A DNA stretch of 64,000 bases from Tretioscincus oriximinensis (taxonomy: Eukaryota > Chordata > Lepidosauria > Squamata > Gymnophthalmidae). This document shows, piece by piece, positions 1 through 9,549 of this stretch. The position numbers were made by a program, and so were the translations under genes. The notes beneath the pieces are model-generated. The model was not told the origin of the DNA. It worked only from the letters and a program-made list of their open reading frames with translations, and did no database searches. The stretch covers positions 425,330 to 489,329 of the forward strand of contig JAJVDF010000451.1 of NCBI GenBank assembly GCA_022410635.1, written 5' to 3'. Every line of letters begins with the position of its first letter. Within the stretch, counting starts at the first letter, position 1.

Positions 1-259
1 GTGAGCACCTTCCACTAGCCTATATCTCTAGCCAANCCAGCTATTTGAAAGCAAGAATTGCAAGAAATTGCAACTGACTGNAAGTAGATAAATGGGAACC
101 ACCACAGCCTGGTGGGGAAGATAGAATGGAAGCCTTCGCNCAAAATACCCTTGTAAGCCACTTTGAATCCCTTTAAAAGGTGAGAAAAGCGGGGTATAAG
201 AACCCAGTTCTTCTTCTTCTCTTCTTCTGTTCTTTTCTTTTCTTCTCCTTCTCCTTCTA
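1..259 (+). mobile_element. tRNA-derived SINE, family A (left part cut by window)
   Basis: Matches the full-length copy at 19818-20122, starting within the GTGAGCACCTTCCACTAGCC segment. It ends in the shared tail GGTGAGAAAAGCGGGGTATA, followed by a CTT-rich simple tail. The tRNA head is left of the window. Confidence 0.8.
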
Positions 260-321
260 GGGGGTCATAGTTTGAACCAGTTTGAATATATGCTGCATAA
301 TGAAACTAGGGCTGGATTTAA

Positions 322-598
322 TCTTATCTGTTTGAAGCAATCCTGATGAACAGTCCTAGTTGAACAGGTCCATTTGCTGATCTTTCTGTTTGCAGTTTGG
401 AGGAGGAGTGGTCAGTTCAGCATCCTAGCAGTGGGCAGCTAAACAGATGTAAGGCAGCTTCCTGTTCTAGCCCCAAATCTACTAGAACTGATACAATCAC
501 TAAGTGGAGTTTCAGACTGGGGATTTACTGGAAAACTGAGTCAAACCCAGCCTATTCCTCTCTGTGGGCTATCCTGAACAGCAGCAGCTTTGGGAAAT
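322..598 (+). repeat. Unclassified interspersed repeat, family R
   Basis: Similar over about 240 bases to 18003-18245: TGTTTGAAGCA, GCAGTGG, CAGCCCCAAA, GATGCAATCA-like and GGGAAACTGAGTCAA-like blocks occur in the same order. Partial copies are at 23150-23290 (+), 17150-17250 (-) and 23985-24055 (-). I do not recognise the family. Confidence 0.55.
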
Positions 599-599
599 T

Positions 600-835
600 T
601 CATAGAATCATAGAATTTATAGAGTTGGAAGGAACCTCCAGGGTCATCGGGTCCAATTCCCCTGCTCAATGCAGGATTCATTAAACCATCCCAGAAAGAT
701 GACTGTCCAGTCTCTGTTTGAAGACTTCCAGTGAAAGCGAACTCACCACCTCCTGTGGCAAACTGTTCCACTCATTTATCANCCTTACTGTTAGAAGGTT
801 TTTTTCTGATATCTAATTTAAATCTACTCCCTTGC
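600..835 (-). mobile_element. CR1 LINE 3' end fragment
   Basis: Begins with the reverse complement of the CR1 terminal ATTCTATGATTCTATG repeat. It continues through GAGTTGGAAGGAACCTCCAG and GGTCATCGGGTCCAA to the typical CR1 untranslated region. Further copies are at 46512-46690 and 62274-62345. Confidence 0.8.
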
Positions 836-1045
836 AGTTGCATTTGATGCTAATCTGAGATGCTTAGCTGCTTTCTTTACTTAGATGCAAATATGGCTTG
901 TGAACTTGTGTTGTTATATTGCGTTGCAATTTTTTCAACACTTTGCAAACCACTACAAGGTACAAAACAAATCACAAATAATACCAGATCCAATGTGTTT
1001 TTGTATTTATTGTCACATGTCCTTTTGGAATTAAATATAACTATT

Positions 1046-1130
1046 TTTATTTATTTGCATTTCTATACCACCCTGTACACAAAGGTCTCAGGGCAGTTCA
1101 CAATTAAAAACGGAACTAATATATTTAAAT
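1046..1130 (-). mobile_element. L2-type LINE 3' tail
   Basis: TTATTTATTTGCATTTCTATACC followed by CACAAAGGTCTCAGGGC, the 3' terminus shared with the coding L2 copy at 15671-17119. It lies in the FHOD3 intron just before the exon at 1248. Confidence 0.7.
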
Positions 1131-1247
1131 CCACAGTACCAGAAAGTAGGGAAAGGTGATCTGTCATTTCCACCAAAGTCCAGGTTGAAGAAGAGTGTAA
1201 CATAACATAATATGAGATCATAGAGGATTGTGCTTTATATTTTGCAG

Positions 1248-1409
1248 GCCGGATTGGTTCATGGAATGCTGGTAATGATGATTCACCGAATGTTACAGAC
1301 GATGCAGCAGATGAGATAATGGATCGGATTGTCAAATCTGCCACACAAGTGCCAAGTCAGCGAGCAGTGCCTAGAGAAAGAAAGAGATCAAGAGCAAACA
1401 GAAAGTCAT
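1248..1409 (+). CDS. FHOD3: FHOD3 penultimate coding exon (partial gene)
   Basis: Internal exon between a TTTGCAG acceptor and a GTAAGT donor. In the open frame it encodes about 54 residues that include the acidic and helical stretch DDAADEIMDRIV and the basic run RERKRSRANRK. It ends in phase 1, and its last base joins the exon at 6913 to make a leucine codon. The acidic/hydrophobic helix followed by a basic cluster is the layout of a formin diaphanous autoregulatory domain, which folds back on the N-terminal half to hold the formin inactive. FHOD3 assembles actin in the cardiac sarcomere, and ROCK phosphorylation near this tail relieves autoinhibition in FHOD proteins (family knowledge). 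The rest of the gene lies left of the window. The paralogue FHOD1 is the main alternative, but its C-terminus as I recall it fits less well. Confidence 0.85.
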
Positions 1410-1541
1410 GTAAGTACCNTCCGTGAACAAGGAGGAAATTAAGGCTGTGTTCTCATGGGGGTGAAAAAAGCAGTAAATTCAATTCCTTCCACAGTTTTCT
1501 TCTGTTTCCAATTCTGTTTTAGCTCCATTTCATCATCCGCA

Positions 1542-1854
1542 CAAGAAGAAGAAGAAGAACTTGGTTCTTATACCCCGCTTTTCTCACCTTTCAAAGGGAC
1601 TCAAAGCGGCTTACAAGGATATATTTTGCCCGAAGGCTTCCATTCTATCTTCCCCACCAGGCTATGGTGGTTCCCATGTATCTCCTTGCAGTCAGTTGCA
1701 ATTTCTTGCAATTCTTGCTTTCGAATAGCTGGGTTGGCTACAGCTACAGGCTAGTNGAAGGTGCTCACCCCTCCCCACNTCCCACACAGGGCTTCGGAAC
1801 CCCATNTCCCAGGCGAGAGATGAATTCCTATGCAACTGAGCTATCCGTGCCTGC
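1542..1854 (-). mobile_element. tRNA-derived SINE, family A, full length
   Basis: Reverse-orientation copy: AAGAAG-rich tail on the left, tRNA-like head (reverse complement of GCAGGCACGGATAGCTCAG) on the right at about 1840-1854. It carries short poly-II tail, LINE-like CCCCGCTTTTCTCACC segment, and A- and B-box-like sequences. Confidence 0.85.
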
Positions 1855-4127
1855 TAAGATTCATATTGGCTTCTGGAGTTCACATTTGCCACATTGGTTG
1901 GGTAATCTGTTTTCAGAGTGTCCTCTTCCTGCACTCTTCTCTGTCCTAAGTACTATTATGCAGATACTTAGTTTTGCACAAAACCTATAATCCCACCCCT
2001 TAAAAAAAAAAACCCAACCCTTTAAAAACTGCTGTTGCCTTCTTGGAGGTTAGAACAAATTGGAGGCACAATGGCAGTGCATGACATTACGGGCAAACCA
2101 TAACCAGAGCACAATTAGCCCAGCTTGGGAAAAACTGCATCTGCATCGCTTTTGAGGAAGAACTCTGTATCGGCAGCATGTGGCTATGTGAATGACACAT
2201 CACAAAAGCGTTCCNCTTGTGGAATATAGGTGAATTGCATGCATCCAGTGCAAAGTCACACAGCTTTCACTCCTGTTTTTTTTCTTAGTGAGAACAGAAA
2301 GTAGCAAAGAATTTAAAATGCTGCTTTCTATTGTCTCCTGTCTGGTTAAGTATCTACACGCTGCTGGAGGTCTGGGCTTTGGGGGTCTTCTGGAAAAGGC
2401 GGAAGGACCCCCCAAAGCCTAGATTGCAGGGCAGCAGGAGATCTAAAGAGGATGTCCTTCCTCTTTTGTTCACAGAGTCAGTTCATTCTCTTTTGTATTG
2501 AAGTGGCAGCAACAGGAAAAAGTTTCACTTTTAAAATCAGCTGTTTGCAGTCTTGGAGAAAGGGGAATTCCCCTTTCTTTTCATGGAGCCAATCGAAGAA
2601 AAGTTGATTTTAAAAGTGCTTTTTTAAAGTTTTTTTTCATGTTGCTGTCGATTCAGTTCAAAAGAGGTTGGATCAGCTGTTTGCAACCTTCCCATCGGCT
2701 CTGTGAAAAGGAGAAAGAGTTCAGTTCAGTTAATTCCAGTTGCCTTAAACTGTACTGACGATCGATTTCTGAGCAAACTCCTCTAAGAACATGCATTGAT
2801 GTGTGATCTGAGCATGGCTGATGCATGTTCAATGAGGATTTTATGGAATTGTTTGGACAGCTTTGGATTCTGCATTCCCATTTGAACTTAAAATCCGTTT
2901 CCATTCCCTTTTAATTGTTCCACAATGAAAGNGAAGTGAGGGCTTAATTTTACCTGAGCATTCATTCCACTTTAGTGTCCAGATTGCCATGAGCTGAGAG
3001 TGCTCAATGACTCTCTTTCAACCTCCTGCAGTAGGTGGGAAAACCCGTTTTTCCAGAGCAGGGAGGGAAGCTGTTGAGCCTGGAGGGAATGCTAAACAGA
3101 AGAGCCCTCGGCCCCCACTCTCTCTCTCGCTGTTTGTTGCCTGATCTCCCATCCTNAGTGTGCAAGTGGCTACAAAAAGGAGCAGCAACAACGCAATTCC
3201 ACCAGGAACTGTAAAGCAGAAACCTGTGGTGTGCATTTAGAGCGACAGTGCAGCACCTCCGAGCCCTTTATGATAACACAGTCGGAACAATGGGCTTTGG
3301 CTTCGTAGGCGCGTGTTAAGGGGCAATGCGTTTATAGTCTAAATATCTTTTCTTTAATTAGTGCCAGATTTCATTTTGTTTCTAGATTAAGCTGCAACTA
3401 TGTCCATCTGAATGGACCGATCCTGGTTACCCNGGGTCACGCCAAAATCTGGAAGTGGTAGCCTTAGCCACAGCAAGAAAGTCCACTCTCTGAGTGCCAC
3501 TTTTCTACAGATTGTTCAAATAATAGAAATTCCAGCCACTCTTTCAGTGCTTAGTGAAAGCTATATTTTTGGCTTTCACTGGTTGCATTCCAGGAAACAA
3601 TATGATTTTAGGAGGAGCTGATCCAGAACCAAAGCTGTCGGGATGAACATGCTCAACTTGTCTCCTTGTGCTGTCACCACAAGCTACTTCATACCTTTAA
3701 AGCCATAATGGACTATAAGTAAACAAAGTCAAATATGACATTTTATTCAAAGAACAGTATGTAAGAAATATTATGTTAGAAGTATAGTTAGGGTATAAAG
3801 GGTCTTTCAAACTTGATTTTTTCACATTTTTAATGTTACACACACAAACTTAAATATATTTTATTTGGACTTTATGTGCTAGACCAACACAAAATAGCAT
3901 ATATGTGTGAAGTGAAAAAAATATGATACATGCTTTTCAAAATTTTGTAAAAATAAAAATCTGGAAAGTGTGATGTACATTTGTATTCAGCCACTGTACT
4001 CTGATACCCCTAAACAAAACCCAGTGTAGCCAACTGCCTTCAGAAGTCACCTAATTAGTAAATAAAGTCTACCTGTGTGTAATTTATTCTTGTACTAGTG
4101 GTGAAGCCCAGCAGANTGCAAGGCAAT

Positions 4128-4330
4128 GAAGGCTAAGTCCAGATGTAAATCCCATTGAAAATCTGTGCCAAGACTTGAAAATGGCTGTTCACAGACCCTC
4201 CCTATCCAATCTGACTGAGCTTGATCTACTTTGCAAAGAATGGGCAAACATTTCAGCCTCTAGATTTGCAAAGTTGGTAGAGGCATATCCCAAAAGACTT
4301 GCAGCTATAATTAGTGCAACAAAGTATTGA
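4128..4330 (+). pseudogene. Tc1 transposase C-terminal remnant
   Basis: One open frame after an internal deletion joint encodes the tail of a Tc1 transposase: NPIENL-like, then MAVHRPSPSNLTELDLLCKE, WANISASRFAKLVEAYPKRL, ending in TGA at about 4328-4330. The last part of the DDE catalytic domain is present, while the helix-turn-helix and first two catalytic Asp residues are deleted, so it is inactive. Confidence 0.8.
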
Positions 4331-4359
4331 CTTGGGGGCTGAATACACATGCATGCCAC

Positions 4360-5095
4360 TGTGGCGACNCCTACCTGAGGGCCCTACTATTAGATGACCC
4401 TCACAGTCAGGGGTGCCACAATATCCACCCTGTTGCCCAAGCCAGCACCCACNACTGCTTGCAGCAACAGTANTTTCCTCANGCCTACACAAGGCCTCAG
4501 AGTTTACCTCACGGTTGGGGCTTTATTCACAGCCCCCACCAGTAGCGTGCTTATATTTTGTTGTTACAGAAATAAAATAAAGAGATGTTTGAAATGAAAC
4601 AAATAATAAGTTTATTATTTACAAATAAGGAATAGAAAGAAGATTAGAATAATAAAGCTTCGGCTTTTATCAAGTAAGCCTGACTCAAGCACACACACAC
4701 CAAGCAAGTGCAACATTAGTTTCCAGATACTTCAAGAGACAGGCCCTGTGTCACTTCATTTGTTCCAGCCCCAAGTCAAGCCTCAACTTTGACTCCTTCA
4801 GGCCACCATACACTTCCACCCCCTCCCTCTGAGGCAGATCAGAAGCAGACCCCTCTGTCCACTTGCTACACCACAGTCCTTACAGAAAAGGCCTCTAGCC
4901 CTGGTAAGCTTCCCTTTTAACCGCTCACCAGCCGGCTACTCGAGGCCCCATTGGCTGGCTCCTCCAGCCATGCCCCCTCCCAAACAGGGAACCAGGAAAC
5001 CACGCCCCTGCCCCAGGCCTGCTCTTCCCCCCTCCCTCTGGGATATCTAGTGAGTTAATATAGGAAACACAAACCTCAAAATGGAGGACACCACA
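4360..5095. mobile_element. Solo LTR, 736 bp, with 5-bp target duplication
   Basis: Starts TGTGGCGAC and ends GGACACCACA, giving TG...CA termini with imperfect short inverted repeats. It is flanked by GCCAC at 4355-4359 and 5096-5100. Removing it restores the continuous Tc1 sequence. An AATAAA lies near 4574 and suggests + orientation. No internal retroviral genes remain, as expected after recombination between two LTRs. Confidence 0.85.
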
Positions 5096-6157
5096 GCCAC
5101 TCTTTCCAGATTTTTTATTTTTACAACTTTTTAAAATCCACATATCATTTTCTTTTAATTTTACATGTACTTTGGTATTGGTTTATCACATAAAACCCAT
5201 ATAAAATATATTTAAATTTGTGCATGAAATGTGAAAAAGTGTGGGAAATTTAAAAGAATATGAATACTTTTGCAAGGCACTATTTAATCTCAACTTCTTA
5301 TCCATGCAGTCTTTTATTGAACTATTGAGAGGCATTTATTCTCTAAATTTAACTCTGTTCACATCTGCCAAGTATGCAAATCTATGATCTTACGGATTTG
5401 TTTGCTTTAATTAGAAGCCAATGAGTTAATGGCCTGGTTCTATAGTAAAGCTTGCTCCCCAAATCTACCCAGAACTTTCAGTACAAGAAATTTGCCCCCC
5501 ACCCACCCCCGAACTCTGAAATTTCTACTTTGGCTAACAGAACAAAGTGACCCTGATAGATCAATTTCTTTTTTCCTCATGTTGCATTAGATTGCTGGTT
5601 TGTTCTGCTAGATTGGGTAGGCAAATGAATGCTGAAACTATAAAACTCTCCCTGCTGCTTTTGTGAATAGCAACACTGCTAAATAAAAGAATTACAGTAA
5701 CTGCTATTGGTCTGCTGTTTATTGCGAATAGGGAATGCATACCTTTCACGGATGTGTGCAAACCAAATAGTAAGGAAATATGTGCCCTTTTCCGGACAGC
5801 AGCCTGCCTTCAGATGNTCCATAATTTGTGTTTTGTATGTATTTTTAATAGATAATAATGCGAAGAAAAATACTTAAAACAGTTTGCGCTTAAGTATCTT
5901 GATATATTAAGTAGAGCTGACCAATGAAGACTTCAGTTTGGAATTGTGATAATCCAGAATGACCTAATAAGTATATCTTTAACAATGGCTTTTGACCCTG
6001 CAAAATGTTGCTATTGTATAAACAAAACTCACATTTTACATACATACACGTCAGATACTGTACACTAAATATACACGTACACTGAATATACTATTTATGT
6101 GCATACATTTAGCGCACACATAAGTGGGATTTTTGATCAGTGTATCTATTNGATTAT

Positions 6158-6358
6158 TTCGGAGAAATATCCGTGTTAGTCTAGTAGAAAGTCCAGCAAA
6201 AGAGCTAGCAGCACTTTGAGAATAACTTGAGAAAAGTGGGTGGCATAAGCTTTCGTAGACACGTGAGCATCTGAAGAAGTAGACGTGTCTACGAATGCTT
6301 ATGCTACCCACTTTTCTCAAGTTAGTCTCAAAGTGCTGCTAGCTCCTTTGCTGGACTT
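6158..6358. mobile_element. Palindromic Penelope-like insertion, 201 bp
   Basis: Two inverted arms of about 95 bp, each from the terminal unit with GTGTTAGTCTAGTAGAAAGT and GTGGCATAAGC-type blocks, meet around 6262-6275. It is flanked by a 13-bp target duplication TCTATT(n/g)GATTAT at 6145-6157 and 6359-6371. The right arm holds CTGAAGA at 6271-6277, a six-pair stem and GAAT where GAAA is expected. See the findings on hammerhead and inverted arms. Confidence 0.8.
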
Positions 6359-6912
6359 TCTATTGGATTATGTTGCTGGTATAGTGAGTATACAAATCCC
6401 AAACAGTCTAACCTTAAGGAAGCAGAACTAGGATCACTTTTCTTTTTATAGGAATAGAACAGTTTTTAAATAGAAAGTAAATAAGGCTGGTAGGACTGCC
6501 TACAGTTCAGAGACATAGTCAAGTGCCTAGAAATCAGGGGGTTGCTTGTCCAATCCCAGCCTTCCTCNGAAATAGACAGTGGCAAACTGCATTGAGGGAC
6601 CCACAATTAGGTCACAGCTTGGGGTACAACACACAGTGAACAAGCCATACATACAAAAATTCCTGAAGAATGTCTAGATATTTTCTTTATCTGTTTTCCA
6701 ATAAAATAAGATTAGAAAGCATATTCTGTCATTTATAAAGTGTTTATTCTATCTTCTACGAAAGAGAGTAAGGTAATTTTCTAGTGCTTTTCCAGTAGGT
6801 TTGTAATTTGCATTAGATCTGTGAACTGAAAATCTGTATATACCTGTTGTTAAATATATTTAGTCCATCTGTGCTTTGATTTAATAGAACCTTTTTTCTC
6901 TTTTTTGTTCAG

Positions 6913-6995
6913 TAAGACGGACACTTAAGAGCGGATTGACGCCAGAAGAAGCCAAAGCACTGGGTTTGATGAGCAGTTCAGAAATGCAAGTGTGA
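6913..6995 (+). CDS. FHOD3: FHOD3 last coding exon, stop codon
   Basis: Follows a pyrimidine-rich tract and a TTCAG acceptor. It encodes the final residues RRTLKSGLTPEEAKALGL plus a short tail ending SSSEMQV, then TGA at 6993-6995. The first two bases complete the leucine codon begun at 1409. The TLKSGLTPEEAKALGL motif is what I recall for the FHOD3 C-terminus and is the strongest identifier. The intron from 1410 to 6912 holds the SINE, Tc1/LTR and Penelope insertions listed separately. Confidence 0.88.
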
Positions 6996-7345
6996 CAACA
7001 GAATCTATGTTAACTCTAAGAAGAACCACATTTATGTACATGCTGGCTCCATCTCCCCTCCCTTATTCATCCACACACCCATGCTGACATTCTCCTGACA
7101 ACTTCAGCTATTCTTCTTTGTACCTTCTGTCACTAGGTTCATTCTCTATCATCATAAGAAGTAGCCAAAACGTGTAAACAACCAAAAGGCTGTAACTTTA
7201 GAAACATATTTCTAATGGTTATTTCATGGCACATCAAAGGTTATTTATGTCAATTTTCATTGCAGCCTTGTTTTATAGTGCAGGCCATTAAATTAGGAAG
7301 CTAACATTTGTCACTATAACTATATTTTTTTCTAAATAAACAAAA
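6996..7345 (+). other. FHOD3: Probable FHOD3 3' UTR
   Basis: Non-coding sequence directly after the FHOD3 stop. The first AATAAA on the + strand is at 7335-7340, which would give a UTR of roughly 350-370 bases. A later AATAAA at 13699-13704 would imply a much longer UTR crossing repeats and is less likely. The end was inferred from the signal alone. Confidence 0.45.
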
Positions 7346-7599
7346 CTATTCCATTTTAAACAAAAAAAGTTCCAATAATGGTTCCAAAAAAGTTCCAAAA
7401 AATGTCTACTGGCTGAACAAGTATATAGGTGTGCTCTCCTGGGTCCAACTTTTGACATTGACTCATCTTGTCCTACAGATAAGGACAGAAGCTGCTCATT
7501 ATTTTCCAGCAAAATCCCATTAATATGAGTCCACATTGGCACAAAAAAGCAGAGAGTAAAAAAAGGCAACAAGAACATCTCCCTTACAAAATCAAGCTG

Positions 7600-8068
7600 C
7601 AACGTCTAGGTCTCGTCAGCCTTGAAAGACGTCTAAAGTTTAAGAGGTGATCTGATTGAAGTGTATAAAATCATGCATGGGATGAATAAGGTAAATAGAG
7701 GAAAAAATATTTTCTCTATCATATACCGCTACGACCAGAAAGCATTCCTTGAAGCTAATGGGTAGAAGAGTTAATGGAAGGTAATTTTTTTACCCAGACT
7801 CACCTCTACTTATAATCAGATAGAATTAGATGAATTCAAGAAAGACAAGTATTTCAGTAGCTGTTAATATGGATGTCTTGGTACTTCCTCCAGTATGGAG
7901 CAACAGGCAGTATTCCAGAAATACCATTTGCATTTGGTGAAACAGATGAAAGTTTTATTTTCTGCTTGAGGCTGCCTTGGTTCAGTTGGTGGGCCCCTGT
8001 GTGAGACAGAGTGCTGTACTTGATAGGCTGTGGCCTGATTCAGCAGGGCTCTTCTTATGTTCTTATAT
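7600..8068 (+). mobile_element. L3/CR1-clade LINE 3' fragment
   Basis: Contains decayed ORF2 C-terminal codons (GATCTGATTGAAGTGTATAA, then ATCATGCATGGGAT) and the family's 3' UTR, ending GGGCTCTTCTTATGTTCTTAT. It parallels 41070-42130. Frameshifted and 5'-truncated. Confidence 0.8.
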
Positions 8069-8069
8069 A

Positions 8070-9460
8070 GAGTAGTTTATGGCACTCACTACAAAAAAAA
8101 CAAGATACAATATATGTAAAAATTGCCAAAAGTCAAAATACCTTTTGCTGTCGGGAGCACCATCCATAGAAGCACAAATCACATTCCAGGGGGGCAGACT
8201 GGGGCAGGGTGTACAAATTCAACTGCACTATATCAGCCCCAAGAGAGACCTATGGAAANTATTTTGGCTGCATGAAGGGAGAAATAGTGACTCACTGGAT
8301 GGAAATTCCATTCAGGCCTGCTGTAAAGAGGAATGAATGTGGCCAATTCCAAGTGTTTTTCTGAACATCTGGAGCATATCCAGGTGGTGTGCTCTGNTGC
8401 AAATGCATTGTTCACTCTGGCAGTAGGTCTATTGCCTTCTGCTCCCATTAGTTACNCTTATGACTGCCTGAGCAGATGCTGCCAAGGGCTAATTAGATGA
8501 AAGCTAACATAACAGGTTTCAATAGTGTTAAGATTACTTTAGATGTTACTGCTTTTCAGTTAATTTTGTTTACACTTATACCTCATGAAAATAGAATAGG
8601 TAATACAGGGCTACAAGGAATATCAGTTTGCATGGTTAAATTTTTATATCACTCTCCATCGAAGTCCCAATGCACTAATAAGTGTACANATGCTAACAAT
8701 GAAATCATTTTCTGAGTCTCGTACCATTAATTCAGAGTTAAACCATGCTTAAAATCTAACANATTTTTAAAATAAACAAATACAGACACATAAACAATAA
8801 TATTGCATTGGACGCACACACACACACAAACATAAAATTGATAGAGTAATTATTTTATTCTTGCCAAATGAACTGATCGTGCAGCTGGTGGTGCTTATCT
8901 GTGTTGGATGCTCTTAAAGTGCCACTAGGGCCCAACTAGGAAACATGTTTGCTTCCATTAGGCATCAGATACCACTCAATGCATGAAATTTGCCTTCAGA
9001 AGTGCAAATTACTATTTCAAAGTCAAGATGAATTAAAACCTTATTCACTCCTGTAATCACGATGTAGAGTAGCAACAGAAATAAAGGGTCTTACATGGCA
9101 GATTTTTACGTGGCACAATTTAATAAAAAAACCAGGCAACTTCTAGGGCCATTTCTGGTCTAGCAATACAGATACACCAAATATAAGGTTCAAAGCTGCC
9201 TCAAGGNTCATTTGAATGATGCGCTTTCTTTCCACTGTTAGTAACTTATGGTTTGAAAAATGCACGTGAGAATTGTATTGCACACTTGCATTGNTTAGTT
9301 AACTTTTACCCCCAAACACTCCATTTTCAGAACCTGTGTGTACATCATATTCATTCAATGTAGTACTTTCATTTTCATGATGTGTTATATAAAAGGGATT
9401 TAAAAGTTTTTTTAAAAAAAATTCTATAATTGTCTCNTGTTCTGGCCTCTCAATATTACT
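8070..9460. other. Intergenic DNA, no gene recognised
   Basis: AT-rich sequence with a short (CA)n near 8813-8828. Part of 8110-8460 looks like decayed middle-repetitive DNA but I cannot assign it. No ORF here has coding character. Confidence 0.5.
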
Positions 9461-9466
9461 GATATA

Positions 9467-9544
9467 TACTGCTCAAAACAGTTAAGGGAACATGTTAATA
9501 TAACAGTGTAACACTAAGTGTTCCCTTAATTGTTTTGAGCAGTA
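9467..9544. mobile_element. Miniature Tc1/mariner-type element (MITE), 78 bp
   Basis: Almost entirely inverted repeat: left TACTGCTCAAAACAGTTAAG-GGAAC, right GTTCCCTTAATTGTTTTGAG-CAGTA, ends at TA dinucleotides. The TACTGCTCAAAA terminus is typical of a vertebrate Tc1/mariner group. No coding capacity. Confidence 0.8.
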
Positions 9545-9549
9545 TATAT

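Larger units (their letters stand above)
3805..5282 (+). mobile_element. Tc1-like DNA transposon remnant split by a solo LTR
   Basis: The left half has the Tc1 5' region (TTTGTATTCAGCCACTGTAC and the following CTCTGATACCCCTAA). The right half ends in GAATACTTTTGCAAGGCAC. The core has suffered a large internal deletion. What remains of the transposase lies at about 4128-4330. The left inverted terminus appears truncated. The solo LTR 4360-5095 is inserted near the end of the reading frame. Confidence 0.85.

Noticed and set aside
1664..1990. 108-codon + strand frame
   Set aside because: It is an antisense read through a family A SINE.
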